Position numbers and translations under genes: made by a program. This document shows positions 48,163 through 60,184 of a DNA stretch of 64,000 bases, one piece after another (position 1 is the stretch's first letter; each line of letters begins with the position of its first letter). Under the pieces are notes generated by a model. That model saw only the letters and a program-made list of their open reading frames with translations. It was not told the origin of the DNA and did no database searches. Source of the DNA: Polytrichum commune (lineage: Eukaryota > Streptophyta > Polytrichopsida > Polytrichales > Polytrichaceae); assembly GCA_950295325.1 (NCBI GenBank), contig OX485809.1:23622001-23686000 (forward strand). The letters run 5' to 3'.

Positions 48163-48640
48163 AGGTAGAGGGTGCTTAAACCAACACTTTAAGCCATTGC
48201 ATACAAATGTGGCCATGCCACGGGGAATCTATGAATTGTCAAAGTCAGAACTAGTAGCTTCTTAATTCCACTAGCTAGGCCGGGCAAGTAAAGTGAGGGA
48301 GAGACACGAGGACTATCTCATTTATTATATAACCTCAACCTCTACTAAATACATACTAGGCCTACTTTACACCGGGAACCGAGCTCATGCTCTCATGAAG
48401 CCCCACCATGCAAAGCCTTAAACCAACCTTTGTCTAATAATGAACCAATCCTAGTGGAGCGTGCCAAGATACCAACCTAGTGAGCCTACCAAGCGGGCCC
48501 TACACTTTAACCACTATACCTACATGACATATATTAATCTCCTTCGTATCATGAACCAACCCCTTTGACTTTGTGGGCCTACCCCCTTGGCAACAACCTT
48601 GTCCTTGGGTAACAACCTGCGTTTTCACCATCGGTTAATT
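48163..48640. mobile_element. Truncated copy of the AGGTAGAGGGTG element family
   Basis: The left end AGGTAGAGGGTGCTTAAACC follows TA and continues through AACACTTTAAGCCATTGCAT, as in the 34466-35208 copy. A second shared block is GGGCCTACCCCCTTGG (about 48580), which matches the complement of the other copy near 34770. The partner terminus is not found. Confidence 0.6.
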
Positions 48641-48764
48641 ACCAAGAAGTTAGTACAAAACACAATCAAGTTACTCCAAATGGTCATCACAACAACCCAT
48701 TTAATTTTGCAATGAATTTACACTTCCATTAAGTTAGATTGTCTTAAATAGTTAATTTCTAATA

Positions 48765-49707
48765 CACCCTAACCTTGATAATGTCACACCTTCCGTTTCA
48801 CCAAAAAACGTGGTATAAATAAGGTGTGGCATAATGGATAATGTCACATTTTGTGCATAATGTGATATTATCACAAAAATATGTGGAAAATCTAAATAAC
48901 ATTACAATGTAAAAAAGAAAATAACAAATACAAGACTTCAATGTTTTTTAATGTAAAATCTAATTCAAAATTGTGAATAACAATAAGAGCACATCATAAT
49001 GTGTCATTGAGATTAGGTAAAGACCTCTTACTACACTAAATAAGTATATTAGTGATAGATGAAGATTAGTGTTAGAGCCAATAGTTACCCAAAACACTAA
49101 ATGTCAATTGAAAGTACAATTAGTGTTGATAAAGTACACTTTATTTTGCATTGTCAAAGTTGAGTTCCCTTAAGTTTAAATGTTGTAATATCAAATTCCT
49201 AGCATATTACATTTTCTTTGAGGCTCTCATATTATACCTCCAATTCTTCACTTGAAGATTTACAAATAATGTCATCTAACACTAAATGCGCTTTTGTAAA
49301 TATTCAAAGTTACTAATTGGTACAAATAGTATTAGAGTTGACATTTAGTGTTCTAACACTATGAAGACAATTGACAAATAGCGTTTTCGTTGACTATTAG
49401 TGCTTCCAACACTAATCTACCCATTTAGTGTAGAGACAAAGAAGCTTCTAATGTCATATTGATTTGCCGAAAGGTAGGTGAAGATGGCGACGTCATCCAT
49501 AGAATTTGTTGTCCATCCGGCCTTTTTCATCCATATTACTTGTTATTATCACACTTACACTACAAATTTTGGAAAAATTAGTGACATTATCAAGGGTGGT
49601 AGGGATAATAACGAGGGAATTTTACACTATGGAAATCGGTTTCAAACTTTTAGGTGACAATATCAAGGTGTTCTATTAACAAGGGTGGCATTATTGAGAT
49701 TAAGGTG
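48765..49707. mobile_element. TA-flanked element, 943 bp, with CACCYTAAYCT ends
   Basis: The left end CACCCTAACCTTGATAATGT and right end, read inversely, CACCTTAATCTCAATAATGC are about 80% identical over 28 bp. TA lies on both sides (48763-48764 and 49708-49709). The word GACATTATCAAGG or its variants recurs three times within 49600-49707, resembling subterminal transposase-binding repeats. A smaller inverted-repeat element is nested inside. Confidence 0.6.
49031..49433. mobile_element. Nested inverted-repeat element, 403 bp
   Basis: CTACACTAAATAAGTATATT at the left pairs with AATCTACCCATTTAGTGTAG at the right, and similarity continues inward through TTAGTGTTAGAGCCAATAG and ACACTAAATGTCAATTG. 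No target duplication is evident. Confidence 0.55.
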
Positions 49708-49942
49708 TAGTCATTTTTATTATAATTGTCTAAAATAAAATTATGAAAGAATATACAAGTTAATCTAACATACCTTCTTTTGTAGTTTAGCAAGACGTAA
49801 ATTTTAACAAAGTGCACATAAAGGTTGAAAATCATACCTTGACTATCGGAGATAGAATTTTCACCGCCCACGTTGGTAATTTGACCAAGGAGATGGTTGT
49901 TTGGAGTGTGTTGGGCCATAGGTGGTAACGATGATCCTGTTG

Positions 49943-52395
49943 CTAGCCACTCTCTACGAGGGGCTCCAGGGTAATGCACCCAAATAGGCTCTTGCAATGG
50001 GCATAATTTTTCACTGGGTATTTTTTTTTCATAGCCCTCCTCCACATGCTCATTTTTTGGTTCAACTGAAACAATGGATGTATTGTACCACAACATGGGG
50101 CCCGGTAGGCCCCCCTACCAAGAGGTGCATTAGCCTTTATTGCCTCATGCAATTTTACCCCAACTTCAGTGCATCGTTTAACTGGCCACATTACTCCATA
50201 TTCTTCCGCACGTTCTTCGGCCCTAACCTTCTTCGCCTTTGCCTTTTGTCTTTTTTCTTGTGCCTTTCGACTTTTATTAATCTTAAGATCAGCTTTTCTT
50301 TTCTCTTTTTCTCTTGCTACCTCCTCACGTCTCTCTTGCTTCTGTTCTAAAGCAGTACTGTAATTATCACTAGTCATAATTATAGACTTTGAATAATCTA
50401 TAAGCGGAGTGTCACGATTCCGTCGAGGAATCACCACTGTTTGTGGAAGGGCCAAAATCGAAGTTAACCTTAATGCTGCGTTCACGTCAACTCCATCCAA
50501 CTCTTGTGAAATCATATTTACCTCGTCGGTAATTTGCGCCCCCATCTCTACCCCCTCGTGCACTGTATGCATTGTTTCTCCTTCATCATCTCTCACTGCC
50601 ACCATATATTGATTTCCACCTCCTTGAATTTCACGTACCCTTTCTCCGAGCACCTCCTCCACATACTCATCATCTACCTCTTCTTCATCAACCACATCCA
50701 GAGTATTTACAAACACTTTGCTGGGGCCCATCTTGTCATCCATGGCTGTCCGATTTAAAGGCCAAATACCAGTCGCGCTAAATACTTTTCTAATATTTGT
50801 TGGAGTCATGGCCTTTTTCAAGGCCAATGACACCCATTGGGCTAGGTCCTCCTTTGCGGCACCTTTACCCTTGTTTCTAATGGTCCAAAAATCCCGATAT
50901 TTTCTAAAGGCCGTTTTGAACGGTTTGAAAATACTAACATCCAAAGGTTGGGTAGCATGAGATGTGTGGCTAGGAATGGTAAGAAGGTCTAGACCTACTT
51001 TTCGGGCCGTATGCGCAACATCTATAGTAACATGGGAGTTGTGTCCATCCATTATCAGTAAATGACGATTCTCGGTAGAAATGCCATACATTATACCAAC
51101 GTGGTGTAAAAAGTGGTTAATCCACTCGTTGAATAATGTTCCCGTCATCCACGTTTTTTTTGCATAGCCATACAAGCTCCCTCCTCACACCTAATTATAA
51201 AATTCCGCCTAAATGACCTACCCTTAAATATATAAAAAATAGGAATACTAGAACCGGAAGCATTGATGCATGACAATACTGACAACCATTCTCTCTCATC
51301 GGGAGTGACAGTATGTACATTCCGTATTCCCTTTTTAGCCAAAACACATCCCCCGCCATTCCTCCCCACCTGGGCCCCGGACTCATCACAGTTCCAAATG
51401 TGAGTTTCCGGATATTTGTGTATTGTGTACATATCCTGTAAATTATCATACAAAGATGCAACATTCTCAGGACATAAACCCTTTGCCTTGGACTGCTCCA
51501 ATCCTTGCGCTACTCTAAGTGTCAAAGTCGGATTCCGTGTTTTGAACCACTTTACCCACCCTGGATCGGGAATGCCATTGGTAAAAGGTGTGTCACGATC
51601 TTGGGTGATTTCAGCCACCTTCAATCGGCATTGACTTAAGGTAATTGGATGACCTAGTGTTTGCATTTTGAAAATCCAGTTTACTAGTTCATTCTCCTCC
51701 TCAGATGATAACACCCCCGATTTGCCACGTTTTCTACTTAATGTTTTCCCGAAAACATGGTCACGGTAAGACGTTGTGGGAATTCCATAAAGTCTAGCCA
51801 CTGTTTTAATAGGAGCACCATCATCAATTGCAAGCATGGCTGCATTTAGATCTTCATCCGTCCAGTTCCCATTTTTTCTAAGTTTTACACCTGTACGTTC
51901 AGAACTTGTACCATTTATAACTGGGCTAACACCAAAAACATGCCCGCCTAGCGCACTAGTGTGAGCCGCTCTAGCCCTAGCTGCATTGGGACTAGGGGGC
52001 AATCCATCAATATTACGGATTTGGATATTGCTTGAATTTCCTACTACACGAGCCCTTAGACCACCAAGCGGACGACCTCGAGCAACCAACATCTCCGGAG
52101 ATGCCATAACACCCTCATTGATTCCATTCACATCATTGGCGTTCTCCCTTATCAAGGAGTTAACTTGAGGAGATGACTCCTGTAGCTGCGCAAAATCAGC
52201 AAAACAATCCCCGCTGCGTGGATCATAATCAGACTCCTCTCCACTTTCATCCTCTTCCACGTCAATAAGTGGTTCAATTGCCACATCGGATCCTTGAAAA
52301 TGATCAATAAATTGATCGCTTTGCTCATCCAAACTTGTAATATAGTCTTCAGCATGTGACCTAGCCCCCCTCATGTCTGCACGCAATATATTCAA
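49943..52395 (-). pseudogene. CENP-B/pogo-family (Tc1/mariner superfamily) transposase, split by a one-base shift
   Basis: Two long minus-strand frames make one transposase. The first, 416 codons (52395-51145), has an acidic N-terminus, a Psq-type HTH at about 175-215 (GNWTDEDLNAAMLAIDDGAP), a CENP-B-type HTH at about 228-290 (LSSEEENELVNWIFKMQTL, GWVKWFKTRNP) and the first catalytic Asp, D337 in IWNCDESGAQ. The second, 410 codons counted from a TTG (51175-49943), has the second and third Asp 36 residues apart, D43 in LLIMDGHNSH and D79 in SHATQPLDVSIFKP, then a Lys/Arg/Glu-rich coiled region. The frames overlap by 31 bp and change at an A8 run (T8 at 51154-51161). The switch is -1, so it equals one lost A or a -1 ribosomal slip. 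An acceptor-like GCGTGCAG precedes ACATGAGG at 52376, so the true first exon may start elsewhere. All three catalytic Asp are intact. Confidence 0.9.
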
Positions 52396-55034
52396 TTAAG
52401 ATATTATTAAAAATTAATAAATATTATATGTACACACAAATAATGAGACGGCTCACTAGTGTCACATTTGTATAACACATAATTTGTCAAGGCACGAACA
52501 ATGCAAAAGATTCTAAAAATGTTAAGTTTTGTGGTGTATGTAGGTTAGAATCTTAGTGACAATCATTAATAGAATACTCTATATTATGGATTTAGATCTA
52601 ATATGTATGTGTAGTTTATGCCCCTTTCCAACTTAACTTTAGCGAAGCCTAAAAGTTGGTTACGAAAACAAAGCCTTCACACCATCAACACTATCTAGTC
52701 AACATAATTGGAAGGGCATATGTGATCACTTAACTACAAAAATCGCCTTCATTATGAGATCTATAAACTTTGGCATTCAATTCCGATCCCAATTTTTGGA
52801 ATGGTACTTTGCATGATTGGCAATTGCTAACTAGGCGTGATAATTCAGTCCAATCCAACGGTCCATATGAATTCATGAGGAACACATTTGCCCACCATAT
52901 GGCTAAAATATACCTTAAGGCAAAAGCACGAAGCTCAAAAGCTTGGGAAGACATGCAACAATTGACGATGAGAACCTACCGACATGTTGATTTAGACCTT
53001 CATTATACGTTCAAATATTAATATAAGTGAGAAACCTCTATGCGATTTTTTTAACTATAAAACAAATGTTCATTTGGCCACTAGTAACTTTTGCATATAT
53101 AGTCCATGATTGTAATTGCTAACTAGATGAGTTTCATGATCCAATCCATTGGTAATTGTTTCGGGGGGGGGGGCAAGGCTAGGGGCAATAAAACTTAAGC
53201 ATAAGTAACAAATGCGCAAAATATTAAACTTATGCATGCATGGTTTGACTACATATATGCAATTGTCAACCCAATTAGCAATACATTTGAAATTGCTTAA
53301 AAGTAAATATACATTCACTTTGATCTCTAGTGACTTTTGCATCTCAACTTTCATCCCCAAATTAGGAGGGATAGTTTGTGATTAAGAACTACACTAAATA
53401 ATCATAATATTGTGGGGCGCAATAACTTTCTAGAGCTCCCGATAGTTCTCAACATGAGAATTAACTTGGACTACATTAATTATTTTTTCCCTAAAAAATT
53501 AGTGTGTGGTTTATTATTTAATTATATATTTGTTGTCCTATAACTAGTATTCACATGGGGTTCCAAGTCATTGGTCCTAAGGTTGATATGGATGCTTACA
53601 TGGCAACATTTTTTGGAGTTGATATGGCATGATTTAAAAGTGGAGGTTTTAAGCCTCAAGCACCAATCTTCCTATCGGTAACTAGACATGAGGCAAGAAT
53701 TTTACGACCTTCAAAATTGTTGTACTCCGGCCCTTGGATTGGTTGCTTATAGTCTTGATTTCGAGAATATTAGGAGTTTTTCTAAAAATTGATGTTAAGA
53801 TAGATGAATAGTAAGATATTTAGGGATGGGACAATAACTATCCAACATGTCATTGCCTAGTGGATAAATAATGTGTGTGAAAACTTTTTAACTAAAACCT
53901 ACTCGAAAATCTCCATAGTAAGTTTTTTTATATGCATTGAGATAGCCGGATGTTATAATTAATAAGGTTTTTATCCAATACTCGGGGTCTGATAAAGACT
54001 TTGGTTATTTGTTAGATTTAAGTATGAAGGAGGCATTGGTAGTGCAATAAAGGTTTAATGGGTTAGAATTTATATCCAAATGGGATAGAGATGCAATAAG
54101 TAGGCAAAAATGTATATTTATAATAAAATCATTCATACAAAAACATAGATCTACTTAAGAATGTAATTAGGATGGTTAAGGGATAAAAATTACCTGGATG
54201 ATAAAGTTGAAAAGAATGACTGAATGCCGAGGAAAAGAATAGCCAATAAGAAGAAATGATATACCAGATCGCTCAATAAAAAATATATATATATATATGT
54301 GTGACCTTAAATCCTCCTTATACTACATACATTAATCACCCTTGTATGTAAATCAATCTTCCAATCACCTTCTAATAAATAACTTAATGAGCCGTCAAAG
54401 CAAATACTCTAATCACTCTTGCACATGGATCAACCTCTCATTCACCTCCTAATATGTAACTTAATGAGCCCTCAAAGTACCTTAATCACTATTGCACATT
54501 ACTCTTAATTACCCTTAAAATACTAATTGCATGTAATTAAGCAGTCATTCTCAATCAATCCTCAACCAAAACATGAATGTATTTATGCACGCTGATCCGC
54601 CTCTTAATCAACCCCCTTAATCACTTAGGTAAAAGCTAAGCAACCTCCGCCTAGATAGATGAGCATGAAAACAAGAGATCTAACACCGAAATCCGGACAC
54701 TTAATACACTAGTGTCAACCTACCTTACATCCTAAACCGCCACCTAATATCTGACAACCCAGCTAGGTTGCATGGGTGGAATGAATAGTGTTGTCATATT
54801 TTCTAATCTAAAAGTCCGGGAATAACAACCTAACATAGTGCAATGGCCATTCTAAATAGTATTTAATCCTAGCACCTCCACTATGGGGTGGCGTGCCAAC
54901 TAGCACCTTAAACCGTCACTTGGCGGGCCCAGCCACAGAATTAGCACAAGTGACGGTTTAAGGTAAGTAGGTATTGGTAGTTAGGAGGTGGGTATAGGTG
55001 TCGGTTTATTATGGGGTAACAGATTTAGCTGCCT
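52053..55034. repeat. Left arm of a large inverted duplication
   Basis: This arm is matched in reverse orientation by 56691-60525. Checkpoints from outside to inside pair as follows: 52060 with 60520 (transposase codons), 52390 with 60190, 52500-52690 with 59890-60150 (CACTAGTGTCACATTTGTAT region and GTTGGTTACGAAAACAAAGC), 53600-53990 with 59440-59870, 54000-54170 with 59330-59440 and 58500-58570, 54300-54520 with the tandem TTAATCAC/TAATGAGCC units, 54680-55034 with 56691-57050. Arm identity by eye is about 75-90%. Confidence 0.88.
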
Positions 55035-56690
55035 CTACCTTACCACTTGGCACCACCTACCCCCTGAGCATGTGAGAAGACACGAAGTCTGCAAGTTTCT
55101 TGATTATATCTACAGGTCTTTCTCTTCCCCCTTCATTCCTCTGATCTTCGCCTTCATTTTTGTCTATATTTTTATTATTGTTTTATTATTTTCTTTAAAT
55201 CCTACTCTTTAACCATTCCACATTATATTCACCTATTAAATTAATTTTTGCACGACAACATGTTTATCATTATTCAATTGCATGATTCTTACGTCTTATC
55301 ACTTACACCATTTTTTTAGTACGAATATAACATATAATGAACTTGTCAACACGATGATATAAAACATGGCCCAAATATAATTACTTCATTGCGTGCCCAA
55401 TATTCTAACTAATATCTAAAACTTATAAATCATTTAAAAAAATATCAGTCATATATTTGTTTCAAAAAAATATTTTTTAGAAGAGATATAAGTGAAAATC
55501 AATCCTAAATAATCTTTAAAATATTTTCGTGCTCATATAGAAGAATATTTACATAAGATTTCATAAGATTTGGCCTTAATATGGCTGAAGATTTATTTTT
55601 AATAAACGTTTTATCTACTTTCTTATTTGTTAATGGCTTTCTCTTTAGAATAAATATTGCATCAAGTGTGTACAAAAAATATGTTTATTATTATAAATAT
55701 TTATAAGAGATGGCCAATAACTTTGGAATCACAAGATTTCGACGATATAACTTATCATTAGCCTTCTTGTATCTTAAAGTTTTTGGAATAAAATATCACA
55801 CATTAAGAAATTAGACATAACAATTTCAATAATACTATATACATGCGCCAACATTGAAGGGTCGACATTCTACGAAATTGAAAAAAATTTAAATCCAATT
55901 CTATAATAAGGGGTAAACTACTGTTAGATATTGTCATATCTTTGGCAAAGACATACGCAATGAATAAATGATAAGCAAATAAGTTGCTCAAGTGACAAAA
56001 TATATTATTGTCTGATTATTAAATTTTATAAATTTTATTTTATTTAAAATTTGGATAGAATTAAAAATATTATTTTGTGAAGATCATAATGAAATTTAAA
56101 AAGTCATTGAGGGATAAACCTCATCCATTGCGTGAGGTGAATAGGTATCTCATACGTTAAAAAATCAAACTCCACAACAATTAATATTTATCAATAAAAA
56201 AAATCACCATTATTATTTCGAAATCTAAATATATTATAAAAAAAACTTTATGTTATATATTACAGTATCATTAATATTATTTGTAACAAAAGAACTAGAG
56301 AAGTTGATTTTATTGGCCGGATTTATTCAACCCGTTAAGCATATTACATGGATCTCAACAATGATAATTGTTTGAAAATAAAACCTTTAGCAAGGTCACG
56401 CTCAATAATCATTTTTCGCTTTCTTTCATAAACCATATTTCAGAAGATGTCGTTTGTTATGCTATGTATCCATTTGCGGATAATTATTCTGGATACAACT
56501 AGATTGATGTGGTACAAACTGATGGTTTAAGACGGCATTTAGCACACCGTGATGAACATTTATTTATGTATTAATAGTCTTTGAATTATGTAATGCCTCG
56601 ACTACATTTCAAAGGGCGATGACGTATATTTTTTCCGATCTTTAGCATAAGTCGATGGCGGTTTTTATTGACGATTTTTGTATAATGTAC
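55035..56690. other. AT-rich spacer between the inverted arms, 1656 bp
   Basis: No inverted match between its halves was found. It is very AT-rich with A and T runs, and I see no coding motif. It could be an insertion between two head-to-head elements or the loop of a foldback element. Confidence 0.6.
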
Positions 56691-57486
56691 AGGCCGCTAA
56701 TTCCGTTATCCCATCATAAACCGACACCTATATCCACCTTCTTACCATTAATATCTACGTACCTTAAATTGTTACTTCTGTTAATTCTGTGCCTGGGCCT
56801 GCCAAATGACGGTTTAGGGTATTAGCTGGCACGCCATCCCATAGTGTAGGTGCTAGGATTAGATACTATTGAGAATGGTCATTACACTATGTTAGGTTGT
56901 TATTCTCGGACTTTCAAAATGGAAATTATGCCGACACTATTCATTTCACGAATGCAACATAGCTGGATTGTCAAATATTAGATGGCGGTTTAGGATGTAG
57001 GCTATAATGACACTAGTGTATTAAGTGCCTCGGACTTCGATTTTAGATCTTTTTTTTTTCGTGTTCATTTAGGCAAAGGTTGATTTTTACCTAGTGATGA
57101 AGGTTTTAATTAGGAGAGATGAAGAGGCGGATATGCGCGTAAGGATGATTGGAACTTATATTTTCAATGTTAATTAAGGTGGATCAATATGCGAGTGTGA
57201 TTCATGCTTATATTTTGATAATACATTAAGGTTTTTGTTAGATATTAATTAAGAAATGGATCAATGTGCTAGGGTGATTAAAGCAAGTAGTACTCTGAGG
57301 GCTCATTAAGGTATTTATTAGGAGGTGGATCTTTACTTCAATACCTTTGTCCTGTGGGCATCGGATTGGGGGTGGATCGAACAGACAATTAATTTACGTC
57401 TGTCTCCTCCGGAGACCGAATTTTTTTTTGTTCTCTCTCTTATTAGGAGGTGATTAAGACATTAATCTATATGCAAGAGTGATTAA

Positions 57487-58062
57487 GGGCATGTTTAGAC
57501 TTGGGGCCAGGGCCATTGGTGAACGAAGGCCAATATGTCCCATGTGGCATGCAAATGGGCCCCCAAGGCCATTAATAAGAAAGTTATCTAATTTCATTTA
57601 TTGCTTTCATGTGTAAACCTATTTAGGTGGACTTGAGGCCATTTGGAGGCTGCAATTATGAGAGGGTTATCCACCTCAATACAGGAGCCATGTTGAGTGA
57701 GTATGACACTCTTATTTGTTCTTGTTTTGGTAGCTAGTGTTCTTTTGTGTGTGTTCTTCGTTTCGTATAATAAAATTAGAATTTTTTCCTTTCTATTTAA
57801 TGCTTAAAGAATAAAGTATTACAAGCAAATAAAAGCTCTGACAATGGCCTCAACTAGAAGAAAATAGTCCACAAGGTTGGGAGCTATCTTTTCCAAGGCT
57901 TGAGACCATTGTCATGAAGAATAAAATAATTTATTTTTTAATTGGCCCCAACTGATGGTGTAAACTTGAAGATGCGAGTTCCAGCCTCTCTACCAATGAG
58001 AGGAGTGGATTTCTTGCACCCCAACTCATTTTTGAGCCTTGACTCCAAGTCTAAACCTACCC
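57487..58062. mobile_element. Tourist-like MITE, 576 bp, inserted in the right arm
   Basis: The left end GGGCATGTTTAGACTTGGGG and right end CTCCAAGTCTAAACCTACCC are inverted repeats. TAA duplications lie at 57484-57486 and 58063-58065. It is absent from the left arm, so it arrived after the duplication or was lost there. Confidence 0.85.
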
Positions 58063-58665
58063 TAAGGTATTTGCTTTGAGGGCTCATTAAGATATTTATT
58101 AGGAGGTGATTGAGATGTTGATCCACGTGCAAAGATCCATGTTGATTAAGATATTTGCTTCAAGGGCTTGTAAAGGTGCTTAGTAGAGAGTGATTGGAAG
58201 TTTATTTACATACAAAGGTGATTAATGCATGTACTATAAGGCGGAGTTAAGGTATTAATTATAGAGTGATTGAGAGGTGGAGTAGCGTGCAAAGATAATT
58301 AAAGTATTGCTTTGGAAGTGATTAAGAGGTGGGGGACATCCAAGGGCGATTAAGGCGAAGCAACTAAAGATAATAATTGGTTTCTGTATTTAAGTTGAAG
58401 TGATCAAGGCCACATAATTTTATTTTATTTATATTAAGCGATGTTGTGTTAGCATTTCTTCTTATTGACTATTCTTTTTACTAGCATTCATTCATTTTTA
58501 TCAAATTTATCATCCACGTAATTTTTATTTGTTAACCATCTTAATTACATTCTTAAGTAGATCTATGGTTTTGTATGTATGATTTTTATTTTAAGTATAT
58601 ATTGCATCTTGAATCCATATAAATATATTAAGATCTAATTCTTTAATCAATTTTTACATATCTAA

Positions 58666-59192
58666 TGGGGCATTCCCATCTGACTTTAGTTAAGACCCAA
58701 AGTATTTCCTAAAAACCGGGTAAAGCTCCTTCGGTTATAGCGGAGGCATCCGACTATCCCAATGCACCTACAAGAACTTGCTCCGGAGATTTTCAAGTAG
58801 GTTTTAGTTAAGTAGCTTTCACACATGTTCATGGTTTTATCTACCAAGCAATGAATGTTGGGTAGTTTTTGTCCCATCCCCAAATGCCTTACTACTCACC
58901 TATCTTACCATCGGTTTTTGTTAATGGGGCTCCTCGTGCCCTCATAGCTAAGACTAAAAAGCAACCAATCACAAGGGTGGGAGGCGACACTTTTAAAGTT
59001 CCTATATTCTTGCGTCATGTTTAGGTACTGATGGGAGGGTCGGTGGTTGAGGCTTAAAACCTCCACTTTTAAGCCATGCCACATCATTTGCCACCTAGGC
59101 TCGGCACTAAAAAGAGCCGTATGTGTGAACCCTAGATAAAACCGCTTTTAGACTAAAACTACTTCTAACTAATGTCAGGTGGGAATGCCCCA
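58666..59192. mobile_element. Tourist-like MITE, 527 bp, inserted in the right arm
   Basis: The left end TGGGGCATTCCCATCTGACT and right end GTCAGGTGGGAATGCCCCA are inverted repeats continuing to TTAGTTA. TAA duplications lie at 58663-58665 and 59193-59195. Its interior (TCTACCAAGCAATGAATGTT, AAAAGCAACCAATCACAAGG, GAGGCTTAAAACCTCCACTT) is closely related to 59440-59880 and 53580-53990. An older copy of the same family is therefore part of both arms, and this one is a later arrival. Confidence 0.9.
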
Positions 59193-60184
59193 TAAGCCAT
59201 ATAGATTCTAGATCTATATAGTTAATCATTGGTTGCATCATTAGGCTATATAAATGTTAGATTGAAGCCCTTCATCACTTATTGTATAACTAAGTTACAT
59301 GTATGTTAGATCTACATTCTTAATTATTTATTGCATCTCTATCCCATTTGGATATAAAATCTAACCCAATAAACATTTATTGCACTACCAATGCCTCCTT
59401 CATACTTGAATCTAACAAATAACCAAAGTCCTTATTAAAACCCGAGTATTGGGTAAAAACCTTGTTGATTATAGCATCCGGCTATCCCAATGTATATAAA
59501 AGAACTTGTTATGGAGATTTTTGAGTAGGTTTTAGTTAAATAGTTTTTACACATATAAATTATTAAGTAATTTTCATACATATTAATTAGTTAAGTAGTT
59601 TTCACACACATTATTTATCTACCAAGCAATGACATGTTGAATAGTTATTGTCCTATCCCTAAATATCTTACTATTCATCTATCTTAACATCGGTTTTTTA
59701 ATAAAGCTCCTTATACTGTCAAAATCAAGACCAAAAGCAACCAATCACAAGGGCCAGAGACAACATTTTTAAAGGTCATACATTCTTACCTCATGTCTAG
59801 GTACCGATGGGAGGATCGGTGCTTGAGGCTTAAAACCTCCACTTTTAAACCATGCCATATTATTTACCAACTAGGTTCGGGACTAGATAGTGTTGATGTT
59901 GTGAAGGCTTTGTTTTCATAACCAACTTTTAGGCTTAGCTAAAGTGAAGTTGGAAGGGGGCATAAACTACATATACATATTAGATCTATATCCATAATAT
60001 ATATCATTCAAATAATGATTGTTACTAAGATTCCAACTTACATACACCACAAAACTTAATATTTTTAGAATCTTTTGTATTGTTTGTGCCTTGATGAATT
60101 ATGTGTTATATAAATGTGACACTAGTGAGCCGTCCCATTATTTGTGTATGCATATAATATTTATTCATATCTTAAATTTATTGT

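Noticed and set aside
49650-50096. 148-codon minus-strand frame overlapping the transposase end
   Set aside because: It lies in another frame over the transposase C-terminus and 3' flank; no conserved motif.
54680-57050. A stand-alone Mutator element with ~350-bp terminal repeats
   Set aside because: The inverted similarity does not stop at 54680/57050 but continues for kilobases outward, so these are the inner parts of the large palindrome.
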